The notes: generated from the sequence alone by a model not told the origin. DNA of 9,205 bases from Desulfobacterales bacterium (GCA_022361535.1 JAKSAU010001142.1:1-9205), one strand, 5' to 3'. Shown: positions 1 to 8,213, numbered from the stretch's first letter. Program-made: numbers and translations.

Positions 1-594
1 ATCTCCGACCTTGAAGACCGGCTCCATGTAGATGTATGGCTTAATTACGGGCTGAGTGAAATTCCAGGCCCTGCCATAGCACATGAATGCCAAAATCAAG
101 GAGGCCTTCACATCAATGATGACCATATTCTGCCGGAAATAATAGACCCTCAGACAGGAAATCCGGTAGCAAAAGGGGAAAAAGGAGAATTGGTTCTGAC
201 TACCCTGTCTGCCAGGGCGTTTCCCCTGATCAGATTCCGTACTGGGGACATGGCCCGCTTCATCACAGAGCCATGCAGCTGCAACTCCCCTTTTGCCAAG
301 ATAAAATGGCTTTCCGAACGGGCAGACAACTACATGATCATTTCAGGCATCAAAGTTTCCCTGGATCAGGTCAAAGAATATCTTAAGGCAGCATTGGAAC
401 TTGACTGTCCTGACTGCACAATGGAACGAATCCGCCAGGGCGGCACAGATATTATGGTAATTTCCCTTGTGATGGAAGATGATCTGTTTTCAGACGAAAT
501 TAAAAACTTGCAACATCTTATGCAAAGAACTGAGGAAACTTTGACGGAACAAACAGGCGTTCCCATCAATATCAAACTGGTTCAAAAAAGGTAA
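1..594 (+). CDS. Phenylacetate-CoA ligase (PaaK)-family acyl-CoA ligase, C-terminal part
   Basis: The reading frame is open from base 1 to the TAA at 592-594, giving 197 residues; the N-terminal half lies outside the window. PaaK-family enzymes activate aryl or acyl acids with ATP and CoA through an acyl-adenylate. Visible family features are YGLSE at residues 16-20, the stretch GLHINDDHILPEIIDP (35-50), the ATP-binding RTGD motif at 80-83, and a hinge-like ERADNYMIISGIKVS (106-120) where the C-terminal subdomain begins. The family normally ends with a PRS-x-GKA-like tail carrying the A10 lysine; this protein stops at about the strand before it (VPINIKLVQKR), so that lysine appears to be missing. 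Two CxC/CxxC-like pairs (C92/C94, C136/C139) are present. The substrate cannot be told. The minus-strand lrp-like gene follows convergently. The family assignment is firm; activity is uncertain because of the short tail. Confidence 0.9.
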   Translation: MSDLEDRLHVDVWLNYGLSEIPGPAIAHECQNQGGLHINDDHILPEIIDPQTGNPVAKGEKGELVLTTLSARAFPLIRFRTGDMARFITEPCSCNSPFAKIKWLSERADNYMIISGIKVSLDQVKEYLKAALELDCPDCTMERIRQGGTDIMVISLVMEDDLFSDEIKNLQHLMQRTEETLTEQTGVPINIKLVQKR

Positions 595-642
595 AAATAA
601 AAAACGCTTCGGCAAAGAGTGTGATCCATACCCCGAAGCGTT
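593..642 (-). terminator. Intrinsic terminator of the Lrp/AsnC gene
   Basis: A perfect 10-bp inverted repeat, AACGCTTCGG at 603-612 and CCGAAGCGTT at 633-642, encloses a 20-nt loop. On the minus strand the stem is followed directly by a T-rich tract (complement of the A-runs at 599-604 and 593-597), the classic rho-independent layout for the regulator ending at 663. On the plus strand no T-tract follows the stem, so it would stop transcription from the ligase side poorly. The T-tract overlaps the last bases of the ligase gene. Confidence 0.85.
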
Positions 643-662
643 ATAAAGAATGGGTATCTTAC

Positions 663-1208
663 TTAATTGCTGTAATCTTCTTCCGGATTCAGGACAAGTG
701 CCTTTTTATCCTTCAAGTTGTCTATAACAAATGAGGATTGGATCTTTTGGATTCCCTGGATCTGGGTCAATTTCTGATTCATAAATTTGCCATAGGATTT
801 GAGATCCTTGGCAATCACCTTGAGAATAAAATCCTGCGCTCCGGCAATCTGGTAACACTCAACAACTTCTTCCAATTCAGCGAATTTTTCTTTGATCCGG
901 GCCACGGAAGACAGCTTGCTCAGGCTAAGGGATATACTGACAATAGCGGTTATAGAGAACCCTATTTTTTCCGGATCTACAACAGCAGTAAAATGGGAAA
1001 TCACCCCGGAAAGCTCAAGGCGTTTGACCCGCTCCAAAGTGGCTGGTGCAGAAATTCCGACCATCCTTGATAATTTAGCATTGGTAGTCTTCCCGTTTTC
1101 CTGGAGGATGTTTAATATTTTTTTATCGATTCGATCCAAATTACTTTCCCTTAAGCTTAATTCAATTTGTGCACAATCTGTTTGTTTTATTCCCGGCAGT
1201 TCACACAT
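663..1208 (-). CDS. Lrp/AsnC-family transcriptional regulator
   Basis: This is a DNA-binding regulator of the leucine-responsive/AsnC family, which usually senses amino acids or related acids and forms dimers to octamers or larger assemblies. From the ATG at 1208 the protein has 181 residues. An N-terminal helix-turn-helix spans about residues 24-70 (LDRIDKKILNIL, then SAPATLERVKRLELSGVI). A RAM/effector domain follows at about 84-165, with the family's GxxDF turn as GAQDF at 123-127. The start was chosen because the family is usually about 150-165 residues, AGGA lies 11 nt upstream, and the 5' extension overlaps a strong dyad. A start at 1289 (208 residues, AAGGA 10 nt upstream) is possible. 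The first 23 residues, with two Cys, precede the family domain. Convergence with the PaaK-like ligase suggests, but does not prove, that this is its regulator. Confidence 0.92.
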   Translation of the reverse strand: MCELPGIKQTDCAQIELSLRESNLDRIDKKILNILQENGKTTNAKLSRMVGISAPATLERVKRLELSGVISHFTAVVDPEKIGFSITAIVSISLSLSKLSSVARIKEKFAELEEVVECYQIAGAQDFILKVIAKDLKSYGKFMNQKLTQIQGIQKIQSSFVIDNLKDKKALVLNPEEDYSN

Positions 1209-1223
1209 GGTTATACGTTTCCT

Positions 1224-1287
1224 GAACTGATGGCAAGAGTTTCCCCTTGGGTTGTATAAAAAAATTGCGAAAACTTGCCATCTGTTC
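1224..1287. promoter_or_regulatory. Long dyad in the Lrp-family gene's promoter region
   Basis: The arms GAACTGATGGCAAG (1224-1237) and CTTGCCATCTGTTC (1274-1287) are inverted copies matching at 13 of 14 positions, with 36 bases between them. The dyad lies just upstream of the preferred ATG at 1208. A weak minus-strand promoter can be drawn across it: TGGCAA (complement of 1275-1280) as -35 and TATACA (complement of 1253-1258) as -10, 16 bp apart. This would put one arm on the -35 and the other downstream of the start of transcription. Lrp/AsnC proteins commonly control their own genes by binding several sites, so an autoregulatory operator is a reasonable inference. A hairpin in the leader RNA is the alternative. 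Confidence 0.5.
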
Positions 1288-1414
1288 ATTGAATTAAAGT
1301 CCTTAAAACGGCTGTTTATCTTGGCTAATAACGCGAATATTGATAATCCCGATCCATTTTTGTATTTTTATTGTAAAAAGACTCCCACCCCAATTCTTCT
1401 TTCCACAAAACCCG

Positions 1415-1420
1415 TATAAA
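1415..1420 (+). promoter_or_regulatory. Candidate -10 element for the PlsC-like gene
   Basis: TATAAA matches the sigma-70 -10 consensus at 5 of 6 positions and lies upstream of the acyltransferase gene. No convincing -35 is seen 16-18 bp upstream. Transcription from here would begin near 1427, leaving about 40 bases of leader before the TTG at 1466. The rest of 1291-1438 is AT-rich with no other feature I can support. Confidence 0.25.
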
Positions 1421-1465
1421 TAGGTCAACCTAATTTATTTGCCAACAATTGATTGGAGACGTTTT

Positions 1466-2047
1466 TTGAAGCCGAGCCTTTTAAGCAACCCGGTTCTCAA
1501 ACCGGTGTTTTACATTATTGGTGTGATCGGGCTTTTCATCTTCGGGTGGAGAACCCATGGGAAAATGCCGAATTTGAAAAAATATATCCTGATTGCAGCA
1601 CCCCACACCACCAATTGGGATTTTATCTTTTTTCTTCTGATTATATTTAAGTTTCAAATTCCCGTCCATTGGATGGGAAAACACACCATGTTTATCCGCC
1701 CTTTCAGGCATCTTCTCATACGGCTTGGCGGCATTCCCATTGACCGCTCCCAGAAAAGTAATACCGTCCAGATCATGGCAGACGAGTTTAAGCAGGCTGA
1801 CCGCCTTATTGTAACCATTGCCCCGTCAGGAACCCGCTCAGGCGAATACCAGAACGTTACCGAATGGAAAAGCGGATTCTATAGAATTGCACACCAGGCA
1901 GGCGTACCCATTGTTTGTGGATTTGTAGATTATCAGAAAAAAATGGGTGGTATCGGACCTGTGGTTGAACCCACCGGCGATATGGAAGAAGATATGGCCA
2001 GGATGAAGGCGTTTTACGCAGATAAGGCTGGCAAATACGATCGATAA
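1466..2047 (+). CDS. Lysophospholipid acyltransferase-family protein (PlsC-like)
   Basis: This is a membrane-associated acyltransferase of the PlsC/LPLAT superfamily, whose members transfer acyl chains to lysophospholipid or other hydroxyl acceptors. From the TTG at 1466 it has 193 residues. An N-terminal hydrophobic segment (about 14-27) is followed by the catalytic HX4D box HTTNWD (H47, D52), block II GGIPIDRS (about 88-95), and a block III-like PSGTRS (120-125) where the usual form is PEGTRS. The C-terminal half (GVPIVCGFVDY, then PTGDMEEDMARMKAFY) fits the bacterial subfamily of about 190-200 residues. The start is uncertain: TTG 1466 has GGAG 7 nt upstream, whereas TTG 1439 (202 residues) has only a distant AGG. 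A stop at 1421-1423 bounds the frame. The gene ends 15 bases from the convergent hydrolase gene. Family certain, substrate unknown. Confidence 0.9.
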   Translation: MKPSLLSNPVLKPVFYIIGVIGLFIFGWRTHGKMPNLKKYILIAAPHTTNWDFIFFLLIIFKFQIPVHWMGKHTMFIRPFRHLLIRLGGIPIDRSQKSNTVQIMADEFKQADRLIVTIAPSGTRSGEYQNVTEWKSGFYRIAHQAGVPIVCGFVDYQKKMGGIGPVVEPTGDMEEDMARMKAFYADKAGKYDR

Positions 2048-2062
2048 ACCTTTAAGTATCAG

Positions 2063-2671
2063 CTAAGATAGGTAGTCAGACAGGGCATCAAACAGTTGAT
2101 TCATGGTTGCCGAATAAAAATGATCCCCGTGAGCCAGGATCTCCATACGGGGAGAAATATCACATTTAACAATAAGCGATTCAATCATATCCGGGGGTGC
2201 AATCTCGTCATTTTGGCCTGTAATAATCAATCCTGTACAAGGTAAATTCTTTACTGAATCAAAAGAAATAAATGCTGCAGGTGGGGACACCATGATATGA
2301 TCCGCCACTTCAATACCATCAGACACCACATGGGCGTTTACCCAGCTTCCAAATGAATACCCTGCCAAGGTAATCTGAGTGTACCCCTTATCTGACAACC
2401 ATGTTAGAGCCGCTCGCACATCACTTTGCTCGCCTTTCCCATCGTCAAACGCCCCGGAACTTAAACCTGTCCCCCTGAAGTTGAACCGCAAGGTCGAATA
2501 GCCGGCATTTTGAAATGCAGACGCAATCTGACAAACCACCCCATTATCCATATTTCCGCCGTATAAAGGATGGGGATGGGTGATTACTACTGCTTTGCTA
2601 CTATCAGAATGCGCATCAAACCGTCCCTCAAGCTGTAGATTTGCATTGGGGATAGTAACGGTTTCTTCCAT
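2063..2671 (-). CDS. Alpha/beta hydrolase
   Basis: This is a small cytoplasmic serine hydrolase of 202 residues with the alpha/beta fold and no signal peptide. The order of motifs is HPHPLYGGNMDN (32-43, oxyanion-side loop), FRGTGLSSG (65-73), the nucleophile elbow GYSFG (104-108, Ser106), the acid loop GQNDEIAPP (152-160, Asp155) and GDHFY (182-186, His184), which together make a complete Ser-Asp-His triad. This pattern is typical of the compact hydrolase group often annotated as dienelactone-hydrolase- or CocE-like; the substrate cannot be predicted. It is the last gene of the eno operon. Its Shine-Dalgarno AGG overlaps the TAG stop of the GNAT gene, 7 bases upstream of the ATG, so translation may be coupled. 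No terminator is seen after it. Confidence 0.92.
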   Translation of the reverse strand: MEETVTIPNANLQLEGRFDAHSDSSKAVVITHPHPLYGGNMDNGVVCQIASAFQNAGYSTLRFNFRGTGLSSGAFDDGKGEQSDVRAALTWLSDKGYTQITLAGYSFGSWVNAHVVSDGIEVADHIMVSPPAAFISFDSVKNLPCTGLIITGQNDEIAPPDMIESLIVKCDISPRMEILAHGDHFYSATMNQLFDALSDYLS

Positions 2672-2678
2672 GGTAAAC

Positions 2679-3122
2679 CTATATTAATTTTTCCATGTGG
2701 ATATGCTGGATACCGGCTTCCTCATATTCAGAACCATAGCAGGTAAAGCCTAAAGATTCATAAAAGGAAACTGCATGGATTTGGGCGCCGAGATACACCC
2801 GGGTCATTTTTTGCTGAACTGCCTGGATAACAAGGTTATTGACAATCATCCGGCCTACGCCCCTACCGCGGTAGGATTTTAAAACAGCGACTCGACCAAT
2901 ATGGCCGTCAGCCAGTATTCGTCCTGTCCCAATACAAGTATCGCCGTCATATGCGATGGCATGACAGGCATCTGGATCCAGGCCGTCTTGTTCCAGGCCC
3001 GGATCCACATTTTGTTCCCTGCAAAACACGGAGTATCGAATTTCTTGGATTTGCTCTGCATTGCTGCCTTCAAACCCGGTTTCAACTACTATAATGTCTT
3101 CTTTGACAGCCGTCTTTGCCAT
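2679..3122 (-). CDS. GNAT-family N-acetyltransferase
   Basis: This is a 147-residue, single-domain acetyl-CoA-dependent N-acyltransferase. The acetyl-CoA pyrophosphate-binding motif A is clear: IGRVAVLKSYRGRGVGRMIV at about 75-94, with the R-x-x-G-x-G loop as RGRGVG. Motif B follows as VYLGAQIHAVSFYESLGF (about 109-126), then the C-terminal EEAGIQHIHMEKL. The segment VFCREQNVDPGLEQDGLDPDA (32-52) resembles the YjcF/ElaA-like group of GNATs, whose substrates are mostly unknown. The gene starts 11 bases after the pyrG stop and has only a weak Shine-Dalgarno, so its expression probably depends on pyrG translation and transcription. Nothing in the sequence links its function to CTP synthase beyond co-transcription. 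Confidence 0.9.
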   Translation of the reverse strand: MAKTAVKEDIIVVETGFEGSNAEQIQEIRYSVFCREQNVDPGLEQDGLDPDACHAIAYDGDTCIGTGRILADGHIGRVAVLKSYRGRGVGRMIVNNLVIQAVQQKMTRVYLGAQIHAVSFYESLGFTCYGSEYEEAGIQHIHMEKLI

Positions 3123-3133
3123 GGGCTTAAAAC

Positions 3134-4783
<1,650 letters not shown>

Positions 4784-4792
4784 TTAAAAAAA

Positions 4793-5647
4793 TTAGTCAT
4801 ATAACTTGCTAAACTCATCAACGTCCTTGTCAAGATTTTCAATCGCCCCGTCATGGGCGGTATTCTCCGGGCCTTTTTCCAAAGCCCGGGGATATTGCTG
4901 TAACACCGCATCAATATCAAACAGTTGATTTGATGCCCCGGATGTCAATTCAAATTGATTGACACCAATTTCTGCAAACAATATACCATCTACAAGAATA
5001 CGGGTTTCAACGGGGTACCAGGTTCTGGACACCCGTTGCCAGTTTCCATAGCGGATGTCCACGGTACGATTTCCTTTTTTGACCAGGTAGCGTACCGGAA
5101 AAAAACTATCCTTTTCAATCCAAAGTCCTGGCATCTCGTCACTGCCGTATGCAGGCTGGCCGATCAGGTAACAAATTTTGCCTTCCAGCCTCTGGAAGGT
5201 CACCTTTTCAGTATCAATGCCGGATTCGGTCAAAACACGGGTAAAGACCTCATAATCTCTATAAAGTAGAGGATCTGTGTAATACTCTCCCAAAGATTTT
5301 TCAAGCGCAGTTATCCTGCCCTCTTTTACTTTGACAAACCCTTTGTCGGAAAGCAGGTAAAACCGGTTGACTTGTCCGGATCGGATATCAGATCTTAAAT
5401 GCTCTGGGAAAAAATAGGTCAGGGTCTCCGGCAGGTAAATGTCCGGTGCAGGTTCGGTTTGCTCTGCAACATTTGTAGGGCTTGTTATTTTTCGGGTCTG
5501 GGAAACGGTCATCCCTTGGGGACGACGGATCTTGTTCACCACCAAATGTAAGAGGTGAGGCGTTTGGGGGACAAATGCCTCACCTCTGGTACCAGCCATG
5601 AGGAAAACAAAGATTACCAAAAAGACAATGGAACGGTGTTTCTGCAT
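4793..5647 (-). CDS. Secreted LolA-like (outer-membrane lipoprotein-sorting-like) protein
   Basis: This 284-residue protein begins with a clear Sec signal peptide: Lys/His/Arg at 3-5, a hydrophobic core (about 7-18) and a likely cut after Ala24 in RGEA. There is no lipobox Cys, so it is probably soluble in the periplasm. Residues 29-70 look flexible. The rest has strand-rich segments of the LolA/LppX type: LTYFFPEHLRSDI (76-88), FQRLEGKICYLIGQP (151-165), GLWIEKDSFFPVRYLV (174-189), RYGNWQRVSRTWYPVETRI (199-217) and an FDID turn near 243. The WIEKDSFFPVRY pattern resembles that seen after the substrate cavity strands of lipoprotein-sorting proteins. The C-terminus is acidic. It lies 14 nt after eno and 18-21 nt before pyrG. 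A role in handling lipid or lipoprotein is inferred from fold resemblance only. Confidence 0.8.
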   Translation of the reverse strand: MQKHRSIVFLVIFVFLMAGTRGEAFVPQTPHLLHLVVNKIRRPQGMTVSQTRKITSPTNVAEQTEPAPDIYLPETLTYFFPEHLRSDIRSGQVNRFYLLSDKGFVKVKEGRITALEKSLGEYYTDPLLYRDYEVFTRVLTESGIDTEKVTFQRLEGKICYLIGQPAYGSDEMPGLWIEKDSFFPVRYLVKKGNRTVDIRYGNWQRVSRTWYPVETRILVDGILFAEIGVNQFELTSGASNQLFDIDAVLQQYPRALEKGPENTAHDGAIENLDKDVDEFSKLYD

Positions 5648-5661
5648 GAATCCTTGTTGGT

Positions 5662-6945
<1,284 letters not shown>

Positions 6946-6962
6946 TTAATATATATGACCGT

Positions 6963-6976
6963 CTTAAAATTTTAAG
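6963..6976. repeat. Perfect 14-bp palindrome in the eno leader
   Basis: CTTAAAATTTTAAG is a perfect palindrome lying 30-43 bases upstream of the eno ATG, inside the leader that the candidate eno promoter would produce. It has no spacer and is A/T only in its central 12 bases, so it may be a protein-binding site rather than an RNA hairpin, or may be chance in AT-rich DNA. Confidence 0.5.
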
Positions 6977-7006
6977 CATTGGATTGCCCGAACCTAAATC
7001 CACACA

Positions 7007-7035
7007 TTAATAGCAATTTGCGTTCTCACATTCAA
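7007..7035 (-). promoter_or_regulatory. eno: Candidate sigma-70 promoter of the eno operon
   Basis: On the minus strand TTGAAT (complement of 7030-7035) and TATTAA (complement of 7007-7012) are 17 bp apart. Each matches its consensus at 4 of 6 positions. Transcription would begin near 7000, giving a leader of about 67 bases that contains the palindrome at 6963-6976 and the strong ribosome site. No better candidate is seen upstream of eno. Confidence 0.4.
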
Positions 7036-7051
7036 GGTCTAATCCCAATTT

Positions 7052-7065
7052 AATTTGATCAAATT
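7052..7065. repeat. Perfect 14-bp palindrome between eno and adk promoters
   Basis: AATTTGATCAAATT is a perfect palindrome centred on GATC. It lies about 17 bp upstream of the candidate eno -35 and about 42 bp upstream of the candidate adk -35. That position would suit a shared operator for the divergent transcripts. It does not fit the FNR pattern, which needs four bases between TTGAT and ATCAA. Confidence 0.5.
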
Positions 7066-7107
7066 TCCATTCAGGCGTCCAATTTTTCTTTTGGGTTTGT
7101 GTTAACC

Positions 7108-7134
7108 TTGACAAAGAAAAGGCAGTCTTATATT
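7108..7134 (+). promoter_or_regulatory. adk: Candidate sigma-70 promoter of adk
   Basis: A perfect -35 hexamer TTGACA (7108-7113) is followed, after a 15-bp gap, by TATATT (7129-7134), which matches the -10 consensus at 5 of 6 positions. A second reading uses TATTAA (7131-7136) with the ideal 17-bp gap. The transcript would begin near 7142, leaving about 80 bases of leader before adk, including a run of eight T and a small TGTC/GACA hairpin near 7181-7195. Confidence 0.5.
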
Positions 7135-7224
7135 AAGGATTTCTGATGATTGTATTTAATTTTTTTTATGTTTAGCAGATGTGTCCCGACGAGACATGAA
7201 TATAAACAAACTTAAGGAGTTAAG

Positions 7225-7893
7225 ATGAACATTTTATTTTTCGGCCCCAACGGCAGCGGTAAAGGCACCCAGGGAAAAATCCTGAAAGACAAATATAATA
7301 TTGCCCATGTTGAATCCGGTGCGATCTTCCGCGACAATATCAAAGGCGGAACTGAATTAGGAAAAAAAGCCAAAGAATATATTGATAAAGGCGACCTGGT
7401 ACCTGACGAGATCACTATTCCTATGATGATCGACCGCATTGAGCAGGATGACTGTAAAGAAGGTTGGCTGCTGGACGGTTTCCCCAGAAATAAAGTTCAG
7501 TCTGAAAAACTCCATGCCGCTCTTGAAGAAAAAGGCATCAAACTTGACTATGTCATTGAAATGCTTCTGGACCGTGAAATTGCAAAAAACAGAATCATGG
7601 GCCGCCGGCTGTGTGAAAATGACAACAACCATCCCAACAACATTTTTATCGATGCCATCAAACCTGACGGAGACGTATGCCGTGTATGCGGCGGTGCTTT
7701 AAGCGCTCGTGATGATGATCAGGATGAAGCTGCCATTGATAAACGTCATTCTATCTACTATGACACAGATACAGGCACCCTGGCTTCTTCTTACTACTTC
7801 AGAGATATTGAAGGCGCTCCCTTCAAATACCTCACCTTGAATGGTGAACAGCCCCTGCCTGACGTAACTGCAGAGCTGATCAGCAAATTGTAG
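7225..7893 (+). CDS. adk: Adenylate kinase with metal-binding LID
   Basis: It equilibrates ATP + AMP with 2 ADP in the cytoplasm. The 222-residue protein has the P-loop GPNGSGKGTQ (7-16), the AMP-site SGAIFR (31-36, Arg36), DGFPRN (84-89) and the LID arginine region GRRLC (126-130). The LID holds Cys130-X5-His136-X15-Cys152-X2-Cys155, a tetrahedral metal site. Most bacterial Zn-type Adks use Cys4 or Cys3-Asp, but the Cys-His-Cys-Cys spacing here is the one I recall for the Zn/Co/Fe-containing enzyme of Desulfovibrio gigas. The region after the LID (KRHSIYYDTDTGTLASSYYF) departs from the E. coli pattern but keeps the core Arg. The ATG has AGGAG 5 nt upstream. It is divergent from eno and probably a single-gene transcript, ended by hairpins at 7895-7974. 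Confidence 0.96.
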   Translation: MNILFFGPNGSGKGTQGKILKDKYNIAHVESGAIFRDNIKGGTELGKKAKEYIDKGDLVPDEITIPMMIDRIEQDDCKEGWLLDGFPRNKVQSEKLHAALEEKGIKLDYVIEMLLDREIAKNRIMGRRLCENDNNHPNNIFIDAIKPDGDVCRVCGGALSARDDDQDEAAIDKRHSIYYDTDTGTLASSYYFRDIEGAPFKYLTLNGEQPLPDVTAELISKL

Positions 7894-7894
7894 A

Positions 7895-7935
7895 GGTGTT
7901 GATCCGGGGCTTCATAACCTCGGGTTAGAAACACT
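7895..7935 (+). terminator. Hairpin just after the adk stop
   Basis: An outer stem pairs 7895-7900 with 7930-7935 (GTGTT with AACAC plus one G-U). An inner stem pairs CCGGGG (7904-7909) with CCTCGG (7918-7923), with one wobble and an 8-nt loop. No T-tract follows. It may protect the adk mRNA 3' end or add to the terminator that comes directly after. Confidence 0.4.
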
Positions 7936-7936
7936 T

Positions 7937-7980
7937 TAAACCGCCCGGTAGATTTAATATCTGTCGGGCGGTTTGCGTTT
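7937..7980 (+). terminator. Terminator-like hairpin after adk
   Basis: The arms AAACCGCCCG (7938-7947) and CGGGCGGTTT (7965-7974) are perfectly complementary. Two G-U pairs and AGAT/ATCT extend the stem inward to about 16 bp with a 5-nt loop (7954-7958). The following TTTGCGTTT is only partly T-rich. The stem is strong in both directions. It most likely ends the adk transcript. Confidence 0.75.
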
Positions 7981-7986
7981 GGTGTC

Positions 7987-8002
7987 TGGCAACCACGTAG
8001 CA
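7987..8002 (+). promoter_or_regulatory. Possible sigma-54-type -24/-12 element
   Basis: TGGCAACCACGTAGCA places GG and GC exactly 10 bases apart and matches the -24/-12 consensus TGGCAC-N5-TTGCA except for A in place of C and A in place of T. Transcription would begin near 8013, at the left arm of the long palindrome. It also lies within the inverted repeat 7981-8008. A chance match is quite possible. Confidence 0.2.
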
Positions 8003-8003
8003 G

Positions 8004-8092
8004 ACACCAGCTCTTTTATCCTAAGAAACGGCTGCCGTATTTTTTCTGAAAATACGCCTGATGCCTTTTTCTTAGGATAAAAGAGCCGGTGT
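8004..8092. repeat. Long intergenic palindrome (25-base arms)
   Basis: The left arm 8004-8028 and right arm 8068-8092 pair at 24 of 25 positions; the core is GCTCTTTTATCCTAAGAAA at 8010-8028 and its exact complement. Inside, a second stem pairs CGTATTTT (8036-8043) with AAAATACG (8049-8056) around a 5-nt loop, with small unpaired bulges between the two stems. No T-tract follows, so it is a poor terminator on the plus strand. Its base 8004-8008 can instead pair with GGTGT at 7981-7985. It could be a dispersed palindromic element, a structured leader, or a small RNA; the sequence alone does not decide. Confidence 0.75.
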
Positions 8093-8130
8093 GCCAAAGG
8101 TAAATGCGTTAGCTCTGAGCAAAGGTATTT

Positions 8131-8150
8131 GGTTAATCATGGTTAATTAT
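8131..8150. repeat. Tandem 10-bp direct repeat
   Basis: GGTTAATCAT (8131-8140) and GGTTAATTAT (8141-8150) are adjacent and match at 9 of 10 positions, about one helical turn apart. They lie about 90-110 bases upstream of the sigma-54 regulator's ATG. A weak -10 (TATTAG at 8153-8158) lies just downstream. An activator or repressor site is possible. Confidence 0.4.
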
Positions 8151-8176
8151 GCTATTAGGACAGGGTGCAAAGAGAA

Positions 8177-8213
8177 TTCCAGGTGTTACCAGGAGATAGT
8201 TGTTTGCCTGGAA
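8177..8213. promoter_or_regulatory. 7-bp dyad in the regulator's leader
   Basis: TTCCAGG (8177-8183) and CCTGGAA (8207-8213) are perfect inverted copies with 23 bases between them; a further CCAGG lies at 8189-8193. The dyad ends 27 bases before the ATG, so it could be an operator or a leader hairpin near the ribosome site. Confidence 0.4.

Noticed and set aside
738..1230. Two plus-strand open frames opposite the Lrp/AsnC gene
   Set aside because: They overlap each other and the clear helix-turn-helix and RAM domains on the minus strand.
1209..1289. 27-residue N-terminal extension of the Lrp/AsnC protein
   Set aside because: It has a possible ribosome site but no family similarity, makes the protein longer than usual and overlaps a 14-bp dyad and a possible promoter; kept as an alternative only.
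1453..1650. 65-codon plus-strand frame starting near the acyltransferase start
   Set aside because: It overlaps the catalytic region of the PlsC-like protein in another frame and shows no recognisable domain.
7052..7065. FNR/CRP-type site at the GATC-centred palindrome
   Set aside because: The half sites touch directly with no spacer, unlike the TTGAT-N4-ATCAA form of FNR or the TGTGA-N6-TCACA form of CRP.
7137..7224. Riboswitch or attenuator in the adk leader
   Set aside because: A run of eight T is present, but no stable stem precedes it and the only nearby hairpin has four base pairs.
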